64,000 nt of DNA from Marvania coccoides (lineage: Eukaryota > Chlorophyta > Trebouxiophyceae > Chlorellales > Chlorellaceae): contig OY978097.1 of NCBI GenBank assembly GCA_963854735.1, forward strand, positions 1,798,001 through 1,862,000. The letters are read 5' to 3'. A program made the position numbers and the translations under genes. The notes under the pieces were generated by a model. It was not told the DNA's origin and ran no database searches. It saw only the letters and a list, made by a program, of their open reading frames with translations. This document shows, one piece after another, positions 36,403 through 44,997 of the stretch; the first letter of the stretch is position 1; each line of letters opens with the position of its first letter.

Positions 36403-36708
36403 TCACTTTGATTTCTTCTTCTTTGTCCGTTGTTGATATGTATTTCCCAATAATGACCCGAGAAAAACTAATAAATTGTACTTTTCAACTTCCCTGTAAA
36501 CCTTCTTTTTGACACAACTTGTATCAGCTTTGTGGAAATAGTTTCGGAAGTAACCCCGCTCCATCAAGAAATTTGCTGAACGGCGCATACCGGTATGCAC
36601 CTGCTTGAAATGCCCATGAACAGGAACAAAGTAGAAATGGTTGGGCGCATACTTTTCATTTTCTTTTTGCCTTGAAAATATTCCGCCCTTGGGCACCACC
36701 TTCTGCAT
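36403..36708 (-). CDS. Small hypothetical protein, 101 residues
   Basis: A single open frame from ATG 36708. It is rich in Lys, Phe and Tyr, with a hydrophobic patch near the end (YNLLVFLGSLLGNTY) followed by a KKKKSK tail, which could be a tail anchor. I do not recognise it. It is AT-richer than the confident genes, so it may be a young gene, a fragment or chance. It lies head-to-head with another small ORF 87 bases away. Confidence 0.3.
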   Translation of the reverse strand: MQKVVPKGGIFSRQKENEKYAPNHFYFVPVHGHFKQVHTGMRRSANFLMERGYFRNYFHKADTSCVKKKVYREVEKYNLLVFLGSLLGNTYQQRTKKKKSK

Positions 36709-36795
36709 GGAGCACTATTTTGGGCCTATGCTTGAGGAATTGACTGGTTTTATTTGTGTTGATATTCGAATTTGTTTAATATCGTGTAATTTTGT

Positions 36796-37035
36796 ATGCT
36801 GAACAGCCCAGGGGTGCGAAGAATGGGCGAAAGCGGGGCAAAAGGTGTTGCATCGAAAATCAGCAAGTGGTCACCCTTTTACCAATTTGCGCCCATTATA
36901 GGCGCATTCGTATCAGCGACAGTTTGCTCCAGAAAGGGAATCAAGCTTCGGATAATCAGGACAGAGAAGGCTGCTAGTTTGAAACAGAATTTGACGAAAA
37001 TTTCCAGCGCAACAAAAAAAATCCGTCTTGGATAA
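36796..37035 (+). CDS. Small hypothetical protein, 79 residues
   Basis: An open frame from ATG 36796 to TAA. The N-terminus is basic and lacks acidic residues at first (MLNSPGVRRMGES), then has a hydrophobic stretch FYQFAPIIGAFVSATVC and a Lys/Arg-rich end. That layout would suit a small mitochondrial inner-membrane protein, but this is inference; no family is recognised. It ends 53 bases before the next gene's start, which is tight but possible in this window. Confidence 0.35.
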   Translation: MLNSPGVRRMGESGAKGVASKISKWSPFYQFAPIIGAFVSATVCSRKGIKLRIIRTEKAASLKQNLTKISSATKKIRLG

Positions 37036-37088
37036 CATTTTCTCTCATAATTTCAAGAAATTTGTCCAAATAAACGTGCTCGCTCATC

Positions 37089-37728
37089 ATGTCTTCTCAC
37101 GAAGCAAAGCAGATGGCCAAATCGCAGGAAATGGGGGTCGACCCTGAGTGAGTGAAGTTGTTAAGCAGCCTTGCAGGCGAACGTTTCAAGGAATTCCGAG
37201 CTTAAACTCGTTGTAATGCAGGGAAAAGTGTGCGACCTGCGTCGGCGGCTGCAAATGCGGACCGACCTGTGCATGTGAGTCTTGAGTAGTCAGCGGTCTG
37301 TCGTTCCCCTCCACAACACCATTTGTGATCACTGCACATTGGTATCAGCATCCACATCTTAAATAGCTACTCAAATATGTGACTGTAAAATATTCAATTC
37401 ATATTTTCCTCTTCTTTAAGTCCTTTTATATAAATATTTAAACAATTATTTAAATATTAAATAATGATTATACTAGTATTATTATAATGCTTTCACTGTA
37501 CAGGCGGCTTGGACTGCACCTGCCCCGCCTGCCCAGGCGCCCAAGCGGCGGCTGTCAAAGCTAGGAAGCACGACAAGGTACACTTAACGAGGGTAGTGTG
37601 GCACAATTTTACAGAGGTGTTTGAATGGAAACCCATTCCACACACACACACAAATACAGAATATAATAATACAAAATTTTACATTTCTGCAGGGCCCTGG
37701 CGACCGTCCCCAGAAGTTTCAGGGCTGA
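37089..37728 (+). CDS. Metallothionein-like Cys-rich protein
   Basis: Four small exons (37089-37147, 37222-37274, 37504-37577, 37693-37728) join to 73 residues. Too broken up to show as one ORF, it was found by reading across introns. Nine cysteines fall at 23, 26, 30, 32, 36, 38, 42, 44 and 47 in a single cluster with the spacing C-x2-C-x3-C-x-C-x3-C-x-C-x3-C-x-C-x2-C; there are no aromatic residues inside it. Flanks are hydrophilic and Lys-rich. The pattern fits metal-thiolate binding as in metallothioneins, so the expected role is buffering of Zn, Cu or Cd in the cytosol. All three introns are GT-AG and the frame closes at each junction. The exact metallothionein family is not assigned. 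Confidence 0.8.
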
Positions 37729-37838
37729 AAGGCATCGAAGCTCAGCTGAATTACCAAACCAAAATACGCCACCGCAGCTGTGAAGCAATCGTTTTCTCTT
37801 CTGGTTTTCCTCGTAATCTTAAGCCGGCAATGTAAAGA

Positions 37839-38603
37839 TCAGCTTCTGCAGTGCAGAGCAGGTCCACATACACCTGCTGCCAGGGCGTAGAGTGCCGCCA
37901 GCACCAGCAGCACCACGTATGCCGTCGTCCTTGTGCTCTTCCACCACATCTGCTGCTTCAGCGTCGCCGCGGAGCGCTTGAACACAAACGCGTTCTCCGC
38001 CATCGCGTCCGTGCGGTCCACCAGCAGCTCCAGTCGCTCCCCTCGCTCCAGCACCCGTTCGATGTTGTCCACCATCACCTCGCGCAAGCTGTTTACCTCC
38101 CCAGTCACGCGAGTAATCGTGTCGGAGCGCAGGTTGCTGTGGTGATCAGCACGCTCGCCCAGCACGGGCGCGAACTCGGCGTTCAGGGCGTAGGCAGGGT
38201 CGGTGGCGGCGGCGGCGGAGTGGACTGCCTCGAAGCGCTGCTGGACATCCTCCAGGAATGAGAACGTGATGCGCCGCCCCAAAGCCTGCGTGGGATGGAT
38301 TGGCTGGGTGAGAAAAAGAAGCAGATAGCTGTTGGAAAATATAATTGGGGAGTTTTTTGGTGAGATCAGTTTTGGCAGGCGACGTACTTGATCTGACATG
38401 CAGAGGTACACGATGCCGTTTGCGAGCAGCAGGTGAAACATATGGTTGTCTATTGAGTAGGACATGCGGTCTCCGGTAGACGCATCCAGCTTTTCCAATA
38501 TTTTGAGGGCCATTAAAGATGCATTTCCTTGCACGCTCGAAAATTCCGCCAAAATCACCGGGCCCCGTGCGACTAGGGAGTATAGAATGCCGCTAGGTGC
38601 CAT
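37839..38603 (-). CDS. VAMP7-type longin R-SNARE
   Basis: Two exons (38603-38388, 38285-37839) give 220 residues, the usual size for VAMP7/VAMP72 proteins. The longin domain opens MAPSGILYSLVARGPVILAE; the SNARE motif includes VNSLREVMVDNIERVLERGE with the zero-layer arginine in LERGERLELLVDRT; a single C-terminal anchor (TAYVVLLVLAALYALAAGVC) ends the protein. It drives fusion of post-Golgi or endosomal vesicles. The 102-base intron has a length divisible by three and no stop, so the gene reads through as one ORF; splicing is inferred because the intron interrupts the longin domain with a non-homologous SPKNSPIIFSN segment. Confidence 0.92.
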   Translation of the reverse strand: MAPSGILYSLVARGPVILAEFSSVQGNASLMALKILEKLDASTGDRMSYSIDNHMFHLLLANGIVYLCMSDQVRRLPKLISPKNSPIIFSNSYLLLFLTQPIHPTQALGRRITFSFLEDVQQRFEAVHSAAAATDPAYALNAEFAPVLGERADHHSNLRSDTITRVTGEVNSLREVMVDNIERVLERGERLELLVDRTDAMAENAFVFKRSAATLKQQMWWKSTRTTAYVVLLVLAALYALAAGVCGPALHCRS

Positions 38604-39343
38604 TTTTTAATCTCGGACCTTAGCGGGTTTCAGTAATTTATTTTTTCAAATTAAAATCTTTTATAGTCTGTCGCAGAAACTGCGTGTATGTGTGGACCGA
38701 TTTCATCCAGAATTTAAACAAAAAACAAAATAGTGTTACCAATTATCTTTCCTTGTTATGAATACAACCTGGCATTGCCGGGGAAGCCGTTGAGAACCTG
38801 TTGTTCAGTAACCAGAACTAGATTATTATTAACATTAAGATTATTCAGGCGCAATGCAAGATCCCGGTTCTATTGAATTGCACCCAAGCTACTTGCAGCT
38901 TGCAAACAGCGGCTATCCAAATATCACCTGTGCGGCAGCAACGAGAGTTGAAGTCATTGCTCCAGGCCTGTGCCAAGGGGGACATATCGGGTTGGGGATT
39001 GCATACTATTATAAGTGATAAATGGTACTTATGGCTGAGACTTCCCAGTCTTGCAATTGTCGTCCACCAGGGGAATGAGCAACTTTGGGTCAACAACGGT
39101 CTTTCACATTTCACATTACACATTACATAATTATTGAAGTTATCTGGAAATAATACAGAAGCAATTTATGAATAAATTTAAAAATAAAGGGCGGAAGGGG
39201 GTGTAAAGAAAGGGGTGGGTTTCTCAGGAGGACAGCCCTCCTGAGAAAATGTTATGCAAATAGCATTACGCTTTCTTTACAAGTTGAAGTTGTTTAACAA
39301 CTCGTTAGAAAATAGGGGAGACCCAAAACCCTTTGAATCTGCA
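38604..39343. other. Intergenic with nested hairpin element
   Basis: About 740 bases between the VAMP7-like start and the RNase T2-like stop. It holds the structured element at 39202-39281 listed separately. Two short overlapping ORFs on opposite strands (38845-39130) show no similarity I recognise. Confidence 0.5.
39202..39281. repeat. Nested inverted repeats (hairpin element)
   Basis: The outer arms tgtaaagaaag (39202-39212) and ctttctttaca (39271-39281) are perfect complements. Inside lies a 12-base perfect stem, tttctcaggagg (39220-39231) with cctcctgagaaa (39237-39248), around a 5-base loop. This is 60-140 bases downstream of the RNase T2-like stop. It may be a 3'-end RNA structure or a small inverted-repeat element. 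Confidence 0.75.
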
Positions 39344-40520
39344 TCAAGGCTTCCTTAGCATAAATGTATTACGGTCCTTGTCGTCATTGCCCCACTTTTT
39401 AAATGCAGGGTAGTAGTCCAGGCACTTCTTTGTGGGCTGCAAGAATTGAAAAAAATGAAGTGTCTATTAGAAAGAATTACCAATAATGGTGCAGGCTAAA
39501 CATGATGAATTACTTACTGGGATGGAATCGTCGGTCTTGAACAAGAGGACTGGACTGTCCTTGCACCTCGCAGCGACTTTCAGGAAGTTCTCGTGGCAGT
39601 CAACAATTTTGTGCGGCGGCTTGTTATCAACGCAGAAGCTGAGCGCGGAGAATCGCTTCCTGGTGGCGCCGTCGCAGGTGTAGACAGCGCGGTGGCCAAA
39701 CGTCGCGTTAAAATTATCGATGAGGAGGTTTGCCTCCATCAGGGTCCCGTTTTCGGGCACACCGTTCACTTCCACTTGCCCGCGGGGCAGGCTCAGCGGA
39801 AAGAGACCTGATTTTTTCAGCATCGTGTCCAGGTTGTACTTTGTGAAAGTGGACACCATGAGCTTGAAGTACGCCTTCTGGCTCATACCGGTCAGCGCAG
39901 GCACGCAGTTGCGCTCATCCTCCCAGATGTTTGCCCACCAGGCCATGTTGTTGTCTGGCAAGGAGTACGAATTCCCAATGCATGCCAGCGCCTTTTGCGT
40001 GTCTTTGGAAATTTGGCGAGGGTCAAAGGGAGGCGGAGCCGCGCAGTCCGTCACCTCTTTTCCATCTGTGGCGTTGAGCACGAGCAGGCGGAGGGCGCGC
40101 CAGGCGGTGCTGCAGCATGGAGGAGGCAGCATTGGTGAGTAAAACCACAGTTGCAAAAGCCGGTGGGAACAGAGGGACTGAAAGAGGAATTTCACTTACA
40201 AACGCGTCAGCGAGGGAGGAGTGCGCCCACAGAACTGCTCTTCGTTCGGATTGTTGCTGCCCGAGAAGCAAAACACGGGTGCCCAGCCCCTGCAAAATTA
40301 GATGGAATGGCGAGATGTAATTTTAAATAAAAAAAATCCGCGCTGCAAAAGAGTCGAACAAGATCGCAAGCGTGTTTCCAGCTTTAGATTTAAAAAGGCT
40401 AAGGTAAAACACTCACATTCGTACTACAACTGGCCCCGCATTAATCGAGATCTCAGCGGAGATTGGCGTTGCAAATTGCAGCGCAAGGGCTAAGAACACC
40501 ACAAGCGTGCTTGCCCGCAT
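39344..40520 (-). CDS. Secreted RNase T2-fold protein lacking catalytic residues
   Basis: Four exons (40520-40417, 40289-40200, 40109-39518, 39436-39344) give 292 residues. A signal peptide is clear (MRASTLVVFLALALQFATPI, then SA). The fold is recognised from conserved order and spacing: a buried strand before FTAWRALR (65-72, where active enzymes have FTIHGLWP), FDPRQIS, then WWANIWEDERNC (122-133, where active enzymes have FWxHEWEKHGTC), and FSALSFCVDN with later cysteines in place. Both catalytic blocks align without gaps, yet the three histidines, the glutamate and the lysine of the active site are all changed, while the structural W127, E128 and C133 remain. It is therefore predicted to be a non-enzymatic, secreted or vacuolar protein. 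Introns are GT-AG with consistent frame. Confidence 0.78.
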
Positions 40521-40772
40521 CTTGTTTATTTATTTACAAAAAAAAAAAAATGTTGTAACACCAGCCACTTTTAAATACCAAGATCCAGAGGGGAACTAAA
40601 AAAGCCCGCGGAATTTCAGTTCACAAGTGGTTTCAGCTGTCTTTCGCACAAAAGAGTAGAGTAAGAGAGTATATACCCAAAGTCAATATTTTCAAGTTTG
40701 CATTCAGTTTTTCTGTCCTGTGCTCCGATCTTTCGTTTTCATGTAATCTCAATAGTTCAAACAAAAAACTAG

Positions 40773-42506
40773 TTACAAGCCAACAGCTGCAATCAGCTCC
40801 GGCATGCCTCGTGTTGCTGCTTGCCGAAGCGTTCTCCCCACGCCACGACAGCTGGAGATATCCAGCTCGAAGCTTCCCGCGCATCCCCTCGCCTTGGCGC
40901 TCGCCAGCAGGCTCTTCACTCCCGCGTCCGTTATCACACTCTCTTGGGCGTCAACTCTCACCAGCTCCGAAAATTTCTCGGCCAAGACCTTGCAAGTGTC
41001 GTCATCCAGCGATTGTCCACACCTCACCGCGCTCAACTCCTCCAAACTCCCCTCTAACCAAGGATACAGCGAAAACAATTTCGACAGCGTAGGAGCGCAC
41101 CTCAAACGGTGTTCGAAAGCGCCATAGGTGCCGTCTAGTGTCAGCCGCTTGATGCTAGCGTGGGGTGGCAGCGCGGCTGCCAACTCGTCCCAGTACACCC
41201 CTTTAATCCCAACAAATCTGAGCTCCTCGAAAGCAACAGATCTGGAAATCATCTGCTTCAATATATTCATGTCGAACATCGCAAACGTATTGAGAGCGCT
41301 AGTGATGCAGCAGCTGCGCAGACGCGGCCACGCTGCTGCAGCAGCAGCGGCGTCCGGCACACCGGCAGCTGAGATGCTAGCTTCCCACCCAAGCGCACGA
41401 GAGAGGTAGCTCAAATCAAGCGATTCCAGGTTGGGCGAGGCAAGTTGCAGCCGCAGAAGGTTGAGCTTGAATTTCCCTGCGGAGCCAGCCGAGCCCGCGA
41501 GGCTCAGCGTGCGCAGCGCCGACAGCAGCGGCTTTCCAGCCGCCACGCTGGCGTCGTAAGCGGTTCGGAGTGGAAGGTGTGTTAGAGCGGGGCACCCTTC
41601 AACAATGAGCGTCTGCAGCACCGGCCCCTCTGTTGAATTCTTCGCTTGCTCTAATAATACTCGCCGCAGCACGTTGTTGATTCCGCTGCCTTTGGGGTTG
41701 ATCTCGGCGAATGAGAGGTTCAAGCTGCGCAGCGGCTGGGACTCTTCGGTGGCTGGGCGCATCAGCATCGCTACCAGCGCGTCTGCCAGCCCCACATCGC
41801 GCAAGCCGGTGGTAGAGGCAAGATTGAGGTCCTGAAGGAGCGGACACGCGGCGGCGATCGCTGCGACCCCCGCTTCGCTGACAGAGGCGCACCCAGCGAG
41901 GTTTAAAGCCCGCATGGCGGTCCATTTGTGGCACTGGGTGGTTAGGATGGCATTGGTAGGGCGGCACCACCCAAAAGAAAGATCCAGGGACTGCCACAGG
42001 GAGGGGCAGGAATCCACGGCGTCCCGCCAGGCTCTGGACACGCAGGCAGCGACTGCGGCGGTGGGAATGGCACCGCTGCGATCGCACGCCTGCTGCAGAA
42101 TGTTGCGCAGCACCTCTTGGGGCACGTGCAAGCTGATCTGCTTGGTTTGAGCAGTAGCGTTCGCGTTCGGTTGAGCCTGCCCTTGCTGCTTTAGAATGAG
42201 GGCCTGTCGGCGCTGGGCCAGCGGCACGTCTTCCTCGCTGCTGTGCTGCTGCTGCCGCCGGGTGCGAGGCTCTTTAGGCTGCGGGGAGGTTTCGCCTGGA
42301 GGCAAGTAGTCTTCGTCTTCTGTAAAAATGAAAGAGAAACAGGCGAGCAATAAGAGGCGATAGCAACGGCGCAAATATTTTTAGGAGTTGGCCCGCTCTG
42401 TGCAAACCACAAACGTGCGAAATAAAACCGAAAATTAAATCCATTTGATCGCCTCACCAGAGGAGTGATACTCAAGCCCCCAGCCTCGAACTCGCTTTTC
42501 TTGCAT
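40773..42506 (-). CDS. F-box / leucine-rich-repeat protein
   Basis: Two exons (42506-42458, 42319-40773) give 531 residues. An F-box occupies about 80-130 (HVPQEVLRNILQQACDRSGA to WRDAVDSCPSLWQSLDLS), followed by leucine-rich repeats of the cysteine-containing type (ALNLAGCASVSEAGVAAIAA, LQDLNLAST and others). Such proteins link substrates to SCF ubiquitin ligases through SKP1. The first exon is 49 bases (MQEKRVRGWGLEYHSS). An alternative upstream ORF start is in the intron and is rejected. The substrate is unknown. Confidence 0.87.
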
Positions 42507-42641
42507 CTTGAAATCAATTCAAATAAACCAGGCTCTAATTCCGATCTACACGTCGCGTTTACGTGTTCCTCTCTACTTAATTATTTTTTCTAATAGGGAT
42601 TTAGAGTGATAGTCCTCGAAATTAGACATGCCGTGGTTGAA

Positions 42642-42727
42642 AATTAAGCCAGCTGCTGATTTTTTCATATATATATTATTATAATATATGCCCAATATAC
42701 TCCGAGGATAATTAAGCTCTGCTGATT
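42642..42727. repeat. Short duplication around the 34-base repeat at the GCNA 3' end
   Basis: Two near-copies, aattaagccagctgctgatt (42642-42661) and aattaagctctgctgatt (42710-42727), bracket an AT-rich stretch that includes most of the 34-base repeat. The second copy holds the last codons and stop of the GCNA-like gene, so its 3' end seems partly duplicated downstream. Confidence 0.6.
42686..42719 (+). repeat. 34-base dispersed repeat, copy 1
   Basis: Identical over 34 bases to 48873-48906. It starts atatgcccaatatactccga and ends in ttaagctc. It overlaps the stop codon of the GCNA-like gene and lies in the same orientation as copy 2. Confidence 0.9.
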
Positions 42728-44171
42728 GCATCTTCCCTCCCCCACCACAAGTCCACCATTGCCCCAGCAGCTGGTCCCCCTTGATCCACCGGCCCCGCCT
42801 GCTGCTGCTGCTGCTGTGCCTTCCACTCGAAATTGAGCACCCGCAGCACATCAGCAGCCCGTACGCCCGGCCGCTCCTTCATCGCCGCAGCAAAGTTCTC
42901 CTTCACGTACAGGTTGTACGCAGAGGGCGTCCTGGCCTTGGCAGGCGAGCCGTCCCGGTCAAATTTTCCGAGGTAGCGCAGCTTGCTGCGGCAAACGCCG
43001 CACACCTTTTTCGTCTCGTCGAGGCTCCTGGAGTGCCGGCCGTAGCTCTGGCTGCACCCAGTGCACTCCCAGCGGTGGCTGTAGAAAATTTCGTACTGGT
43101 GGCATGTGGAGACATCGAGGTGGGGCAGCGCCCGCATAGCTCTGTCAGCATAGCCCTTGAAAAACTGGCCATGGGGGGGCTTGGCTACGTGGTCGAGCAG
43201 CCAGGCGGCTACGTGGCACATTTCGTGGACCAGCGTGCGCTCAAGCTTTTCCGCAGTGTCCAAAACTGAAAATTTTATAATTTGGTCGGAATGGAGGAAG
43301 TTAGGCACCAGGAAGAAAGAAGGTTTTTATTGCATTTGTTTTTATTACCTTTGCAGCTGAGTTCGATGCGCGCTGTGTAGCGAGGGGTGAGCTCCAGGCC
43401 GCTGGGTGCCTCACGCCGGTAATGAGTCAGCCCTGCAGTGGTGGCCAGCCGCTTGTTCCACGTGATGTCCAGGGACGCAGGCAGCCGGTTTTGAAAAACG
43501 ATGCCGTTGTGTTTTGCATACAGGTCCTGGGCCAGCTGCGTGCGAGACTTGACAAAAGCTGCATGAGACTGTGAGCGAGGCTGAGCGATCTTTGGCGGCT
43601 GCGGCAGCTCAGCTGCAGCTGGTTGCTGCGTTTGGGGGCGCCCTGCTGGCAGCGACAGCGATGCCCCGCCCGATTGGAGGACTCTCCTCAACGACGCTAT
43701 GAGTGGCGCATTTTCACTTTCCAGCTCGCTGCTGCTGTTTCCGTCATCTGAGCTGCTCCCGCTGTCGCTGTCGATAATAATAGCCCGGGGCTTTCTGGCA
43801 GTGCTGGGTACCGCGAAAATGCCGTCCTCATCCTCTTCTTCGTCGCTGTTGCTGCTGGCCGTGAGGTCGATGACGTCCAGGACTCTTCGCGGCGCGGGTC
43901 TGGGCCTCTGAGGGGGCGGGGGCGTCCCTTCTGGCACACAGTTTTCGCTTTCTTCTTCGTCTGATGACGACTCGATGGTCACCACCTCTGGCTCCTCTTG
44001 AAGGGGGCTGATGTCGTCGCCGGACTCGCTGCTGCCTGCCTCAAGGGCGATGGGGGGTGCTGCGGCAGCAGGATAGCCTCTCCCCCCGATGTTCAGCGAG
44101 GCCAGCAGCGAGGAGAGGTCCGCCGAGTCAACGGATTCACGGACCATCTGGTAGCCATCGCGCGTCCCCAT
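42712..44171 (-). CDS. GCNA/ACRC-like SprT metalloprotease with SUMO-interacting motifs
   Basis: Two exons (44171-43349, 43265-42712) give 458 residues. The first 200 residues are acidic and disordered, with three likely SUMO-interacting motifs, each a hydrophobic core followed by Ser/Asp/Glu: VVTI (63-66), VIDL (100-103) and IIID (131-134). The SprT-like domain has QDLYAKHNGIVFQNRLPASL and the zinc-protease motif HEMCH (288-292). A CxxC zinc ribbon follows (WECTGCSQSYGRH, CGVCRSKLRYLG) and then an HMG-like segment (TPSAYNLYVKENFAAAMKER). This set of parts is that of GCNA/ACRC, which degrades DNA-protein crosslinks. It is divergent from SEC8. Confidence 0.88.
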
Positions 44172-44997
44172 CGCGATTAATGCGAGTCAAGAAATGTATA
44201 TATTTGTGTGATCGACTTTGTGGTGCTTTCAAGCTGCGGACGTTACGAAGCTTTGCGATGAAAAAAAATAAGAATTTTTATGATTTGAGGCCCCCAGCTC
44301 CTCGCAGCATATCGTGCATGTAATCAGCGTATTGATTAATAGTTTATTTATTTGTCCCGTGTCGAATTTGCAACGCTGGAAATTGCAACGACTTTGCCCG
44401 CCAAAAAAATATCCGTTGAGCTTCTTCATGAGAGCTGAGGATGCCTTCCAGTCCGCTATAGATGAGAGCGAGCACCAGCTGCACCATGATTGTTGAACCA
44501 GTGCCGTCATGTGCATCTGCAGGGCTGAAGCCACCCCAATCACCTACGTATCTTTGCTAAAGGCGGAGGAGAACGCTCTGCAGGGGACGCCAGACTCCTT
44601 CGCAATCAGCCAGAGACAAACTGCATGGACAGGTTTCCCGACAATCGGGGAATAAAAATCCACTTGGAGGTCAGCAAGCTCATCAAACTCTGACGGACAG
44701 CGTCAAAATGGGAGGGGCTTGGCGGTAAAAACAAAGAACGGTCAGCAATGAAGCACGGAACGTTCAAGAAATACTGACAAGCTCTCCATCAAGTGATTTA
44801 AGGACTCTCCGTAGGCTTTCCTGTACAGGAAGCACATGTGGTTTCCACCACCGACTCCTAATCCAAGTCTGTGTTTCCTTTCTAAAGTTAATTTAAAATA
44901 TAGCTATTTTTGGCTTCATGCAGACATATTCTGTTATCTGGCAATGCTGGATGGAGGAACAGCGATGAAATGACATTTTAAAAGCGATCAGTAAGTC
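44172..44997. other. Divergent intergenic region, GCNA / SEC8
   Basis: About 830 bases, holding both promoters. The part at 44380-44880 is richer in GC than usual gaps and contains several short open pieces (for example MRAEDAFQSAIDESEHQLHH and AEENALQGTPDSFAISQRQT) separated by stops. It could be a small gene with introns or a decayed fragment; I could not join the pieces convincingly. Confidence 0.4.

Noticed and set aside
38286..38387. Unspliced VAMP7-like ORF
   Set aside because: The extra 34 residues would interrupt the longin domain; borders are good splice sites and the length is divisible by three.
38845..39130. Overlapping ORFs on both strands
   Set aside because: No similarity recognised and composition like the surrounding gap.
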